Source of the DNA: Aquirufa nivalisilvae | Lineage (GTDB): Bacteria; Bacteroidota; Bacteroidia; Cytophagales; Spirosomataceae | NCBI RefSeq assembly: GCF_004307455.1 | Contig: NZ_SEWX01000008.1 | Span: 248,001-312,000, forward strand | Direction: 5' to 3' | Length of the DNA: 64,000 nt | Shown: one piece after another, positions 53,018 through 62,524 of the stretch | Layout of the letters: each line of letters opens with the position of its first letter | Position numbering within the stretch: position 1 is the first letter of the stretch | The notes under the pieces: model-generated | Database searches by the model: none | What the model saw: the letters and a program-made list of their open reading frames with translations, nothing else | Told to the model about the DNA's origin: nothing | Made by a program: the position numbers and the translations under genes

Positions 53018-54037
53018 ATGCAAGAACTTGTTTGTACCACTCCATTTGAATGGAAATACCAAGAATCGGAAAGTCCCAAATTGAAAGATGGCATGGCTAT
53101 TCTTAAGATTAAACAAGTGGGCATTTGTGGAACAGATTTGCATGCCTTTGAGGGAACACAACCTTTTTTTTCCTACCCTCGCATCTTAGGACATGAATTT
53201 GTAGGCGAAATTGTGGAAATTAGTTCTGGTTCAAAAATTCCCATTGGAGCCATCGTCAGTGTCATTCCATACTATTCTTGTGGAAAATGCGTGGCATGTC
53301 GACAAGGCAAAACCAATTGCTGTCAGACACTTAGTGTATTGGGAGTACATGAAGATGGCGCTATGAGAGAATATTTGCAAGTTCCTATTGACGCTTTGAT
53401 CTATGACGAACAACTCAGCCTAGACGAATATACCTTATTAGAACCTTTGTCGATCGGTGCCCATGGGGTTCGACGAGCAGAAATAAAAAAGAATGATTGG
53501 GTCTTGGTGGTAGGAGCTGGACCTATTGGATTAGGAGTGATGGAAATGGCGCGCATTGCGGGCGGACAAGTGATAGCTTTAGACGTGAATGCGAGCAGAT
53601 TAGAATTCAGTAGAAATGTTCTGGGCATTTCACAAACAATACAAGTGGGTCAAGAGGATGTGATGGCGCGTTTGCAAGAAATCACCCAGGGAGATATGCC
53701 GCAAGTCATCATTGATGCAACAGGAAATAAAAAAGCCATTGATCATAGTTTTCAGTACATGGCTCACGGAGGTAAATACATTTTGGTAGGTTTACAATTA
53801 GACCATGTTCAATTCTCCCATCCAGAATTCCACAAGCGAGAGGGAACATTAATGAGTAGTAGAAATGCCACTCGAAGCGATTTTGAATGGGTAATGGATT
53901 GTATGAAAAAAGGATTAATACATACCAAAGACTTCATTACGCACCGTACTAAATTTAAAGATGTATCTACTCATTTTGAATCCTTTTTAGATCCTGCGCA
54001 AGCGGTAATCAAGGCGGTTGTTGAGTTTAATTCTTAA
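53018..54037 (+). CDS. Zinc-dependent alcohol/polyol dehydrogenase
   Basis: Medium-chain dehydrogenase of 339 residues. The catalytic zinc ligands are Cys37 and His59-Glu60 (GHE). A four-Cys structural zinc site is present (Cys88, Cys91, Cys94, Cys102 in CGKCVACRQGKTNCC). The Rossmann motif VVGAGPIGLGVMEMA precedes an Asp (ALDVNASR), suggesting NAD. It resembles sorbitol or threonine dehydrogenases and probably oxidises a sugar or polyol released by the preceding enzyme; the substrate is not known. Confidence 0.9.
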   Translation: MQELVCTTPFEWKYQESESPKLKDGMAILKIKQVGICGTDLHAFEGTQPFFSYPRILGHEFVGEIVEISSGSKIPIGAIVSVIPYYSCGKCVACRQGKTNCCQTLSVLGVHEDGAMREYLQVPIDALIYDEQLSLDEYTLLEPLSIGAHGVRRAEIKKNDWVLVVGAGPIGLGVMEMARIAGGQVIALDVNASRLEFSRNVLGISQTIQVGQEDVMARLQEITQGDMPQVIIDATGNKKAIDHSFQYMAHGGKYILVGLQLDHVQFSHPEFHKREGTLMSSRNATRSDFEWVMDCMKKGLIHTKDFITHRTKFKDVSTHFESFLDPAQAVIKAVVEFNS

Positions 54038-54083
54038 AACAATATAAAGGGAATGCTAGTTAGAAAAGCATATTCCATCCTAC

Positions 54084-55004
54084 ATGCCTGAGTCCGTCAT
54101 ATCCATACAACACCTTTCCAAAAGCTTTGGCTCATTTCAGGCAGTTAAAGATGTTAGCTTTCAGGTCTTCCAAGGGGATGTTTTTGGATTTCTCGGACCC
54201 AATGGGGCAGGAAAAAGTACCAGCATGCGTTGCATGCTTTCTTTGATAAATGCCGACTCTGGAGATATTCGTTTATTTGGTTTGCCAATCAAAGACCATC
54301 GGGAGGACATTTTACGCAGGACAGGCAGCATTGTCGAAAAACCTGATTTTTATAAATACCTAAGTGCTTTTCGAAATCTGGATATTTTCGCCCGAATTTC
54401 AGGAACCAATTCCAGCAAAAAAGAAATTTATGCTATGTTGGATTTTGTGGGATTGAATGGCCGAGAACACGACAAAGTGGGCGGTTTTTCACATGGGATG
54501 AAGCAAAGGCTGGGGATTGCTCAAACGTTGTTACATAATCCCGATTTGATCGTCTTGGATGAACCAACCACCGGACTGGATCCCCAAGGAATCATTGATA
54601 TTAGAAACTTGATTTTAAGGTTAAAAGATGAACATCAAAAAACCATCTTACTTTCTTCGCATGATTTAAGTGAGATTGAAATGATTGCTAATCGGATGGT
54701 CATCATCAACAAAGGTAAATCCATGGTGGAAGGTTCGGTGAAAGAACTCATGTCGACAGAAAACCTCTTCATTCGTTTGGAAGTAGCGCCACAAGAAAAA
54801 ACCATGATAGTCCTGAAAAATGCTTTTCCAGAGATTCAGATACAAGCAAAAGGAGAAAATCAATTAGAATTTCATTTGAGCCGGAATCAAGTGCCAAACA
54901 TCAGTCAGCTCTTGAATTCACATGAAATTGCTATTTACTCCTTAGAGTCCAAACGCAGTTTGGAAGATTATTTTATCAAAATCGTACAGCAAGATGCTAT
55001 TTAA
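54084..55004 (+). CDS. ABC transporter ATP-binding protein
   Basis: Nucleotide-binding subunit of 306 residues. Walker A GPNGAGKST (about 38-46), signature SHGMKQRLG and Walker B LIVLDEPTTGLDP are intact, followed by the H-loop SSHDLSE. The C-terminal domain of about 85 residues is the type found in ABC-2 exporters. It overlaps the permease gene by 11 bp. Cargo unknown. Confidence 0.93.
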   Translation: MPESVISIQHLSKSFGSFQAVKDVSFQVFQGDVFGFLGPNGAGKSTSMRCMLSLINADSGDIRLFGLPIKDHREDILRRTGSIVEKPDFYKYLSAFRNLDIFARISGTNSSKKEIYAMLDFVGLNGREHDKVGGFSHGMKQRLGIAQTLLHNPDLIVLDEPTTGLDPQGIIDIRNLILRLKDEHQKTILLSSHDLSEIEMIANRMVIINKGKSMVEGSVKELMSTENLFIRLEVAPQEKTMIVLKNAFPEIQIQAKGENQLEFHLSRNQVPNISQLLNSHEIAIYSLESKRSLEDYFIKIVQQDAI

Positions 55005-55836
55005 AAGCGTATATAATGAGTTTATCAAGATTGCTGCCAAACCTAGAAGTTACCTAGGGATTGGGGCTATTACGCTGCTGGTGGGGGTGATTTTGTTCGC
55101 ATTAAAATCGGATGGATTGTCGATTTTATCATTTGTCACTTCCTCATTTGAACAAACCTTAAGTTTTGAAGGCAATTTGCTCAATGGAAATCTGATAGCA
55201 TTCATCATCTTACAAATGCTTTTGGTTCAAATCCCCTTATTGGTGGCCTTGGTGACTGGCGACTTGATCTCCGGAGAATTTGCCATGGGAACCATCCGTA
55301 TGGTGATGACTAAACCCATTTCACGAACCACACTCCTACTCTCCAAATTCATTGCAGGAGCCGTTTATACAGCCTGCATCATTATTTGGTTAGGCATCAT
55401 GGCCATGATCTTTGGAAGAATCTTTTTTGGAACGGGAGATTTGATTGTGTTGAATACTGATGGCTTGGTGATTTTACAGGAGCATGATGTATTATGGAGG
55501 TATCTCAGCGGATTTGCTGTGGCATTTTTAGCCCTATTAACAGTGGCATCTTTGTCAATATGCTTGTCCTGTTTTTCTGAAAACTCCATTGGGCCCATCG
55601 TAGCAACCATGTCCATTATTATCCTTTTCACCATCATTGGTACCTTGGAAGTTTCTGTTTTTGACTCCATTCGGCCCTATTTATTTACGACCCACATGGC
55701 TTCTTGGAGAAACTTTTTTGAAGAACCATTACCTAAAACCGAAATTATCAAATCAGTCATTATTTTGGTGGCGCATATTTTACTCTTCCTAGGCATTTCC
55801 ATTTATACATTCAACAAAAAAGACATCAGCGCTTAA
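54994..55836 (+). CDS. ABC-2 type transporter permease
   Basis: Membrane subunit of 280 residues with six hydrophobic segments (about 20-38, 65-95, 117-140, 172-195, 205-225, 255-275). The cytoplasmic motif GEFAMGTIRMVMTKPISRTTLLLSKF is typical of ABC-2 permeases. It overlaps both its ATPase gene (11 bp) and the next gene (1 bp). It probably exports an unknown substrate or supports envelope upkeep. Confidence 0.9.
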   Translation: MLFKSVYNEFIKIAAKPRSYLGIGAITLLVGVILFALKSDGLSILSFVTSSFEQTLSFEGNLLNGNLIAFIILQMLLVQIPLLVALVTGDLISGEFAMGTIRMVMTKPISRTTLLLSKFIAGAVYTACIIIWLGIMAMIFGRIFFGTGDLIVLNTDGLVILQEHDVLWRYLSGFAVAFLALLTVASLSICLSCFSENSIGPIVATMSIIILFTIIGTLEVSVFDSIRPYLFTTHMASWRNFFEEPLPKTEIIKSVIILVAHILLFLGISIYTFNKKDISA

Positions 55837-56522
55837 TGAAAATCCTCTTAACCATCAGTCTTTTTATCTGCACGCTTTTCCAAGTAATAGGACAAGATGC
55901 GCAAAAAACCATCCAGGCACTTCAGCAAAAATGGAGCCTAGTCAAGGATTATGCGGTAGACCTGAATATTAAATCGAATATCCCTTTGATCAAAATACTT
56001 CCAGTAAATGCTACTTTGTATTTTAAGCAAAAAGATCAATTTCATTTGAAATCAAAGGGCATCGCTATTTTACCCAAAAAAGGCTTTGGTGATTTGGCAC
56101 AATTGTTGGCTCATCAAGATCAATTCAACGCCATCAGTACAGGCAAAGAATTGATCAAAAACAAGGAAACGGAAATCATCACCTTGTTACCTAATGGAGA
56201 TAGCGAAGATGTTATTTTGGCCAAATTGTGGATAGATAAAAGCAATAACTTGGTACTGAAATCTCAGATTACTTCCAGAAGCAATGGTACGGTTAGCACC
56301 GATTATGTCTACGGATCTGAGGCCAAATGGGGTTTACCTGAGCAGCTTATTTTTACGGTGGATGTCAAAAAATTTAAAGTTCCTAAAGGCGTCGTGGTAG
56401 ATATCAATAAAACCCAAACGGTAGATACGCAAAAACAAGTAGCTAAAACAGGTGATATCACAGTAAAGTTTTCTAATTACAAGATCAACCAAGGAATAGC
56501 CTCCACCATTTTCAAAAATTAA
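55836..56522 (+). CDS. LolA-like outer-membrane lipoprotein carrier family protein
   Basis: Periplasmic protein of 228 residues, signal cut near FQVIGQ. The half-barrel pattern (DYAVDLNIKS, YFKQKDQFHLKSKGIAILP, NLVLKSQITSR, WGLPEQLIFTVDVKKF) matches the LolA/LolB-like superfamily. Start ATG shares one base with the permease stop. Its coupling to an ABC-2 exporter suggests that both handle a lipid-linked cargo, which is inference. Confidence 0.75.
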   Translation: MKILLTISLFICTLFQVIGQDAQKTIQALQQKWSLVKDYAVDLNIKSNIPLIKILPVNATLYFKQKDQFHLKSKGIAILPKKGFGDLAQLLAHQDQFNAISTGKELIKNKETEIITLLPNGDSEDVILAKLWIDKSNNLVLKSQITSRSNGTVSTDYVYGSEAKWGLPEQLIFTVDVKKFKVPKGVVVDINKTQTVDTQKQVAKTGDITVKFSNYKINQGIASTIFKN

Positions 56523-56526
56523 ATGC

Positions 56527-57171
56527 ATGATAGCTACTCTATCCGACATCGAATCGATGGATAAATCGTTTCGAACGAATTTGATCAACCATTTAAGTGG
56601 AGCAAAAGCGGTTCATTTAATGGGAACTTATGATGAGCAGCATCAATCCAATTTAGCCATTTTTAGTAATGTAATCCACATTGGTGCTAATCCAGCCATG
56701 TTGGGCGTCTTGTTTCGACCTGTTGGCGCTGATAGTCATAGCTATAAAAACATTCAGGCCAACAAGCGATTTACACTTAATCAAATTCCCCTTTCCATGG
56801 TTCAGCAGGCCCATCAGACCTCTGCTAGATATCCATTGCGTACATCTGAATTTGAAGCATGTGGCATAGAAGAAGAGAGAATCTCTGAATTTGATGGGCC
56901 TTTTGTTAAGAATAGTTTAGTCAAAATAGGATTAACATGGGAAGAAGAACATTTGATTAAATCAAACCAAACCATTTTAATAGTCGGCAAAATCCAATAT
57001 ATTTCCATTCAAGATTCCATTCTTCTCCCCGATGGCCATATTGATTTGGATGTCGCCCAAAGTGTAAGTGCAGGAGGATTGGACACTTATTATCAAGTAA
57101 AGAAATTGGCTCAATTCCCTTATGCCAAGGTTTTGGCAGATGCATCCCATGAACCTAGAAGAAATTCGTGA
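56527..57171 (+). CDS. Flavin reductase family protein (FMN-binding split barrel)
   Basis: Cytoplasmic protein of 214 residues. Segments typical of the flavin reductase-like fold are SNLAIFSNVIHIGANPAMLGVLFRP, HSYKNIQANKRFTLNQIP and RTSEFEACGIEE. An internal ATG (codon 11, MDKSFRT) is a possible start. It lies 4 bp after the LolA-like gene and overlaps the YjbR gene. Partner oxygenase unknown. Confidence 0.85.
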   Translation: MIATLSDIESMDKSFRTNLINHLSGAKAVHLMGTYDEQHQSNLAIFSNVIHIGANPAMLGVLFRPVGADSHSYKNIQANKRFTLNQIPLSMVQQAHQTSARYPLRTSEFEACGIEEERISEFDGPFVKNSLVKIGLTWEEEHLIKSNQTILIVGKIQYISIQDSILLPDGHIDLDVAQSVSAGGLDTYYQVKKLAQFPYAKVLADASHEPRRNS

Positions 57172-57472
57172 TTACGCGCTGAGTCTACCACAGACAGAAG
57201 AAAGCCTCCCATTCGGACCGGATAATTTGGTTTTCAAGGTCAACAATAAAATGTTTTTGTTGCTCTCCTTGGATGAAATCCCTGTGAGATTTAATGTTAA
57301 ATGTGACCCAGATCGGGCAATTGAACTAAGAGAAGAATTTCCAGATAGTGTTCTTCCAGGTTATCATATGAACAAAAAGCATTGGAATACCATTGTAGTC
57401 AATGGCCAACTAACTTTCGCCACCTTGAAAGAAATGATTTCGGATTCTTACTCCTTGGTTTTGAAAAAATAA
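57149..57472 (+). CDS. MmcQ/YjbR family protein
   Basis: Small protein of 107 residues from the ATG at 57149 (MNLEEIRDYALSLPQTEE), which matches the usual family start; the frame also opens at 57122. Conserved segments: SLPFG, VFKVNNKMFLLL, VRFNVKCDPDRAIELREEF, PGYHMNKKHWNTI. The family is called DNA-binding from its CyaY-like fold; function is unknown. It overlaps the flavin reductase gene by 23 bp and is followed by palindrome copy 4. Confidence 0.88.
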   Translation: MNLEEIRDYALSLPQTEESLPFGPDNLVFKVNNKMFLLLSLDEIPVRFNVKCDPDRAIELREEFPDSVLPGYHMNKKHWNTIVVNGQLTFATLKEMISDSYSLVLKK

Positions 57473-57488
57473 TCCTTCGCTCCGGCCT

Positions 57489-57521
57489 AACGCTGGCAAG
57501 GTTTGGAACCTTGACAGCGTT
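57489..57521. repeat. 33-bp palindromic repeat, copy 4 of 4
   Basis: AACGCTGGCAAGGTT, spacer TGG, AACCTTGACAGCGTT. Its reverse complement is identical to copy 1. It lies between two convergent genes and could work there as a terminator. Confidence 0.9.
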
Positions 57522-57576
57522 GCGCATCACAGAGCGAACGATTTAAAAAGTGATTTGTTGTCCAACAAATTGATAA

Positions 57577-58500
57577 CTATCCTAAGGCTTTTCTCAGTAA
57601 TTCAACACTTTTTCTAACTCCAGAATAGGCATTTTCTTTACCTTCAAATTCAATGGAAATATAGCCTTGGTAATTCACCTTCTTTAAAATATTGACAATA
57701 CGCTTGTAATCTAATTCCAAGGAATACCATTCGCCTCCTCCGTAATAGGTTTTAGCCTGAACAAAGCTAGCTTTAGGAGCTATTTTCTCAAGTTTATCAT
57801 AAGGATCTTCCAAGAAGTTTCCTGTATCCATCAATAATCCCAACCAAGGAGAATTTACGGTATCATGAATTCGAAGCATTCCTTCGGGAGTAGAACCTAA
57901 TCCCCAGTGGTTTTCAAGAGCCAACAACACCCCGCATTCCTCTGCCTTAGCCAAACATCTTTGAATCCCTTCCACACACCATTTGTAGCCATCATCTTCT
58001 GTATAACCTGGCAAAATAGGCTCAACTCCTCTGTTTTTCATTAAATCATCAAATGATTTAATCGTATTCCACCGACCAGTATTTAAACGTAAACAAGGAA
58101 TCCCCATTTTGTAAGCCAACTCAATGCAATGAATCGTATGATCTACGTGTTTTTTCAACTCTTCTTTATCTGGAGTCACAAAACCTTGATGGATGGATAA
58201 ACAGGTCAATGCAATTCCATTCAAAAATGCATGTTTCTTGATTTTCTGTAAATAAGCATTGTCTTCACTTTCCATTTGTCGGTGCAACACATCGATTCCT
58301 TCCAAACCCAAAGCTGCCGCATCATCTATCACCTTTTCAATCGGAAATTTATCGCCCTTAAAATGCCAGTAAGAATAACTGGAAACACTTAACTTAATTT
58401 TTGGCTGTAATTTAGGTGCCAAAATTTTATCTTGAATTGAGGGCATGCCCGTGGCTAAGCCTGTCAATAAGGAGGATTGTAAAAAATCTCGTCTTTCCAT
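57577..58500 (-). CDS. Tat-exported sugar phosphate isomerase/epimerase (TIM barrel)
   Basis: Protein of 307 residues in the xylose isomerase-like TIM-barrel family. The N-terminus MERRDFLQSSLLTGLATGMPS is a Tat-type signal, so the enzyme is exported folded. Metal-binding candidates are Glu in LALENHWG, Asp in GLLMDTGNF, His/Gln in SFVQAKTYY and Glu in YISIEFEG. Such proteins act on keto-sugars in Bacteroidota. The epimerisation substrate is unknown. Transcribed alone. Confidence 0.87.
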   Translation of the reverse strand: MERRDFLQSSLLTGLATGMPSIQDKILAPKLQPKIKLSVSSYSYWHFKGDKFPIEKVIDDAAALGLEGIDVLHRQMESEDNAYLQKIKKHAFLNGIALTCLSIHQGFVTPDKEELKKHVDHTIHCIELAYKMGIPCLRLNTGRWNTIKSFDDLMKNRGVEPILPGYTEDDGYKWCVEGIQRCLAKAEECGVLLALENHWGLGSTPEGMLRIHDTVNSPWLGLLMDTGNFLEDPYDKLEKIAPKASFVQAKTYYGGGEWYSLELDYKRIVNILKKVNYQGYISIEFEGKENAYSGVRKSVELLRKALG

Positions 58501-58695
58501 TTTTATGTTTATAGGTATGATAACCCAATTTAAAATTTTCCTTTGATCAAATGCATGAATTCATTAGAAATTTACGGTCAATGCTGACCTGTAGGCTTCT
58601 TTGACAAGAAGCATTCGGTAATAATTTGCCGAAAATTACCTTTTAATATACGTTTCAACAGGCATTTTAGTAAATTTAAACTCTCACCATACTAC

Positions 58696-59790
58696 ATGAA
58701 TCTACTTTATAAAATCCCTACTTATCTTTTTGGACTGTCCATCTATCTTTGTTCCCTTATTTCTTTGGGACAAAATAAAAGCACAAATACTTGGCAAATA
58801 ACTAATTTCACCAAGCAAGATGCAGTGAATCCCATCCTAAAACCTGACTTAAAACAGCAGTTCTTTTGCCCCGTTCAAGGCAAAACAGTTGGCTGGGAAA
58901 ATAAAAATGTACTCAATCCTACAGCTTTAATAAAAGATGGAAAAGTGCATTTACTTTACAGAGCCCAAGATTCTTTAGGTACTTCCCGCATCGGCTTAGC
59001 CATTAGTGATGATGGTATTCATTTCAAAAAAATGCCTCAACCCATTCTTTTCCCAGAACAAGATGCATTTAAAAAATACGAATGGCCGGGAGGAATTGAA
59101 GATCCGCGTATTGTTCAAACAGAAGAGGGAAGCTATCTAATTACCTATACTTCTTATGACGGAAAAACAGCCCGTTTATGCTTTGCCACTTCGACTGATT
59201 TAATCCATTGGAAAAAAATGGGCCCCATGTTGAAAGATCCTAAATACATTGACCTTTGGTCGAAATCTGGCGCCATCGTTGTCAAACAAGTAGGCTCAAA
59301 AATGATTGCCACGAAAATAAATGGCTCCTACTGGATGTACTTTGGTGATACCGATTTATTCATGGCTCAATCCAAAGACCTGATTCATTGGTCTGTTTTA
59401 GAGGATGCCGAAAACAAACAAAGAATTTCAGTGCTTCAACCTAGAAAAGGCTATTTCGATAGTCGACTAGTAGAACCTGGCCCTTACGCATTAGTTAGAA
59501 AGTCGGGCATTTTATTGATTTACAACAGCAGTAATGCGGCTAATTTCAATGATTCCAATTTCCCAAAATTCACTTATAGTGCTGCTCAAGCATTATTTAA
59601 TCTAGATAAACCTTATCAGCTAATCCATCGATCTAACCAACCTTTCATTTGGCCTAATAAGGAGTATGAAAAAATTGGTGAAGTGAATGAGGTCTGTTTT
59701 GTGGAGGGTTTAGTTCCGTTTAAATCTCGCTGGTTTTTATATTATGGTACCGCCGATTCAAAAATTGCTGTTGCCACTAGTCCCCAATAA
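58696..59790 (+). CDS. GH130-family glycosidase/phosphorylase-like protein
   Basis: Secreted protein of 364 residues, signal cut near ISLGQ. A five-bladed propeller pattern is seen: NPTALIKDGKVHLLYRA, SRIGLAISDDGIHF, and the family hallmark GGIEDPRIV (Glu135-Asp136-Pro-Arg138). GH130 enzymes cleave or phosphorolyse beta-mannosides; the exported location favours a hydrolase. The VOC and DUF4954 genes follow with 2-bp spacing and 4-bp overlap. Confidence 0.85.
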   Translation: MNLLYKIPTYLFGLSIYLCSLISLGQNKSTNTWQITNFTKQDAVNPILKPDLKQQFFCPVQGKTVGWENKNVLNPTALIKDGKVHLLYRAQDSLGTSRIGLAISDDGIHFKKMPQPILFPEQDAFKKYEWPGGIEDPRIVQTEEGSYLITYTSYDGKTARLCFATSTDLIHWKKMGPMLKDPKYIDLWSKSGAIVVKQVGSKMIATKINGSYWMYFGDTDLFMAQSKDLIHWSVLEDAENKQRISVLQPRKGYFDSRLVEPGPYALVRKSGILLIYNSSNAANFNDSNFPKFTYSAAQALFNLDKPYQLIHRSNQPFIWPNKEYEKIGEVNEVCFVEGLVPFKSRWFLYYGTADSKIAVATSPQ

Positions 59791-59792
59791 AG

Positions 59793-60191
59793 ATGCTCAA
59801 CAAAATCCCGCTTTTAGGCATTCATCATGTGGCCATTATCTGCTCCAATTATGCCCTATCCAAACAGTTTTATACCGAAATGTTAGGATTTGACATTATC
59901 CGAGAAGTATATCGTCAAGAAAGAGATTCTTATAAGCTAGACCTTAGCTTTCAAGGTGTCTATTACATCGAATTGTTTTCATTTCCAGAAACTCCTGCCC
60001 GAGTGTCTAGACCGGAAGCATGCGGACTAAGACATTTAGCCTTTGAGGTATCTAATTTGGATGAAACAATAGCTATTTTACAACAAAAAGGCCTTACTTG
60101 TGAAGCAATCCGAATCGATGAATTTACAGAAAAGCGCTTTACTTTCACAAGTGATCCTGATCATTTACCCATAGAATTTTACGAGAGATGA
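59793..60191 (+). CDS. VOC family protein (YaeR/GloA2-like)
   Basis: Small metalloenzyme-like protein of 132 residues. Two beta-alpha-beta-beta-beta modules are visible; metal ligand candidates are His11/12 (GIHHVAI), Glu about 62 (YYIELFSFP), His about 84 (LRHLAFEV) and the terminal Glu in LPIEFYER. It resembles the SMU1112c/YaeR branch. Reaction unknown. It is translationally coupled to DUF4954. Confidence 0.85.
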   Translation: MLNKIPLLGIHHVAIICSNYALSKQFYTEMLGFDIIREVYRQERDSYKLDLSFQGVYYIELFSFPETPARVSRPEACGLRHLAFEVSNLDETIAILQQKGLTCEAIRIDEFTEKRFTFTSDPDHLPIEFYER

Positions 60192-62344
60192 ATCGAATAG
60201 AAAAGAAACCCATAGCCCATTTAGGCTTCGAATTTGTCAGCAAAAACTACTTGAAAGAGGGTGAAAGCGAATTCGATCTCCGCAATAAAAATATTAAACT
60301 CTCTGACTACAGACTTCTGTCTGCACGAGAAATTGAAATCTTAGAAGCCAATTTCAATGAAGCAGAGAATTGGAAAGATATTCAAGTTAAACCTGGCTTT
60401 AACCCGCACCTTATTAAAAATTGTCGGTTTTTTGGTATCATCCGAATCGGTATTTTAGAACATGTCTATTTGGAATTCAAAAACCTTAGAATGCCTGTTG
60501 GCATTTACAATAGCACCATTATTAGTAGTGATATTGGCGATAATGTGAGCATAGACCGAGTGAATTTACTGTCCAATTATCAAATTGGAAATGAAGTCAT
60601 GATACTGCAAGTCAATGAATTAGCCACTACTCCAACCGCCAAATTTGGAAATGGTATCGTGAAGGAAGGAGAAGAAGAACGTATTCGAATTTGGCTAGAA
60701 TTAGGTAATGAAAATGGAGGAAGAAAAGTCATTCCATTTGTGGGAATGCGTCCTGCTGATGCCTATTTATGGACCCAAGACCGAGATGACGACTTGCTTC
60801 AAGCCCAATACAAGGCACTTACACAAGCGGAATTTTCTACCAAAAGAGGATATTATGGTCAAATTGGCGACCGAACTGTGATTAAAAACACAGGGATTAT
60901 CAAGGATGTCAACATGGGTTCAGACACCTACATCAAAGGGGCCAATAAATTAAAAAACTTAACGATTATTTCATACCCAGAAGCCAATACGCAAATCGGG
61001 GAAGGTTGTGAAATAGTGAATGGTATTATTCATGAAGGTTGTCGGATTTTTTACGGAGTAAAAGCTGTCCGTTTTATTTTAGCAGCCCATTCGCAGCTGA
61101 AATATGGAGCTCGCCTAATTAACTCCTTTCTTGGAAGTAATTCGACCATTTCTTGCTGTGAAGTATTGAATGCGCTTATTTTTCCAGCCCATGAACAACA
61201 CCACAACAATTCCTTTCTTTGTGCCGCCATCATCAAAGGACAAAGCAACATGGCTGCAGGTGCTACGCTGGGCTCCAACCATAACAGTCGGGGTGCAGAT
61301 GGCGAATTACAAGCAGGAAGAGGTTTTTGGCCAGGCCTTTCCATTAGCTTAAAACACAATTCTAAATTTGCCAGCTTCAATTTAATTTCCAAAGGGAATT
61401 ATCCAGCGGAAATTCAAAATCCTCTTCCCTTTTCATTGATTGGAAATGATGAAGCTTCTGGAGGCTTATTAATCATTGCGGCATATTGGTTTCAGTATAA
61501 TTTGTATGCTTTGGCAAGAAATGCATGGAAGTTTGCGAATCGTGATCAGAGGATCAACAAGAATATGCTTTTGGAATATGATTTTCTGGCGCCTGATACC
61601 ATAGAGGAAATACTGAATGCCTTAACCTTATTAGAAACTTGGGTGGGCGATTCACTTCCAGAAAAGACGCAAGAAGCAGGTAAAAAATGGCTAGAAAATC
61701 CAGCCAATGAAAACGTCAGCTTAGATGTTTGGGCCACAGGTATTGAAAACTCTAAACGCAAGAGCAAAATCGCTAAAAGTTATCGTGCTTACCATATTTT
61801 CAAGGATTTAATCTATTACCATGCCTTCCAAGAATGGCTTGGGGCTCATGAAAGAAATCCCAACCTAAGCACATTGGATTTATTGAAAAATGCTTCGAAG
61901 CAAAGGATTTCACATTGGGAAAATCTAGGAGGGCAATTAGTCCCTTCAGAAGCTGTGGAAGGACTAAAGACCAATATCCGTACTGGTCAAATTACTTCAT
62001 GGAATCAAGTTCATCAGTTTTATCAAGAACAAGCTGAGCTATATCCTGATCTTAAATTTCAAAATGCCCTAGCTGCTTTAAAAATCATTCAAACATCCGA
62101 TTTAGGAGATCCAACTTTCATGCAGCAATGGAAAAATAAGGCCATTGAAATTTCGGCGTTCATTGCCAAAGGGATTGAACGTTCGCGTGCCAAAGATTTC
62201 CAAGATCCGTTCCGACAAGCCATGTTTCACAACCAAAAGGAAATGGAAAACGTGATTGGTGATTGGAAAGAAAATGATTTTATCCTACAAGCTCAAAAGA
62301 CCCATGAAGCGTTTGTCCAGAAAATTATAAATTTTGGATTATAG
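60188..62344 (+). CDS. DUF4954 family protein
   Basis: Large cytoplasmic protein of 718 residues without a signal. The central part (about 85-420) consists of left-handed beta-helix-like hexapeptide repeats, as in nucleotidyl- or acyl-transferases (GIYNSTIISSDIGDNVSIDRVNLLSNYQIG, IGEGCEIVNGIIHEGCRI). A mostly helical C-terminal part follows. The family is common in Bacteroidota and may be a sugar nucleotide-related enzyme; no activity is established. It overlaps the VOC gene by 4 bp and ends before a strong bidirectional terminator. Confidence 0.85.
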   Translation: MNRIEKKPIAHLGFEFVSKNYLKEGESEFDLRNKNIKLSDYRLLSAREIEILEANFNEAENWKDIQVKPGFNPHLIKNCRFFGIIRIGILEHVYLEFKNLRMPVGIYNSTIISSDIGDNVSIDRVNLLSNYQIGNEVMILQVNELATTPTAKFGNGIVKEGEEERIRIWLELGNENGGRKVIPFVGMRPADAYLWTQDRDDDLLQAQYKALTQAEFSTKRGYYGQIGDRTVIKNTGIIKDVNMGSDTYIKGANKLKNLTIISYPEANTQIGEGCEIVNGIIHEGCRIFYGVKAVRFILAAHSQLKYGARLINSFLGSNSTISCCEVLNALIFPAHEQHHNNSFLCAAIIKGQSNMAAGATLGSNHNSRGADGELQAGRGFWPGLSISLKHNSKFASFNLISKGNYPAEIQNPLPFSLIGNDEASGGLLIIAAYWFQYNLYALARNAWKFANRDQRINKNMLLEYDFLAPDTIEEILNALTLLETWVGDSLPEKTQEAGKKWLENPANENVSLDVWATGIENSKRKSKIAKSYRAYHIFKDLIYYHAFQEWLGAHERNPNLSTLDLLKNASKQRISHWENLGGQLVPSEAVEGLKTNIRTGQITSWNQVHQFYQEQAELYPDLKFQNALAALKIIQTSDLGDPTFMQQWKNKAIEISAFIAKGIERSRAKDFQDPFRQAMFHNQKEMENVIGDWKENDFILQAQKTHEAFVQKIINFGL

Positions 62345-62475
62345 ATGATGAATTATTCTTAATTCTACATTTTTCATTCTACATTCCAAATGAAAAGATT
62401 AATGAAAGAAAAAATGGTCAATACTTGAATCCGACCAACCTTTTTCATGCATTGACATATTGATAACACATCAAA

Positions 62476-62508
62476 AAAATAGCCTCAAATGATATTTGAG
62501 GCTATTTT
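62476..62508. terminator. Bidirectional terminator between DUF4954 and M28 genes
   Basis: Perfect 15-bp stem AAAATAGCCTCAAAT (62476-62490) / ATTTGAGGCTATTTT (62494-62508), loop GAT, with flanking A and T runs. It lies between convergent genes. Confidence 0.9.
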
Positions 62509-62524
62509 CATATTTATAAAGCTT

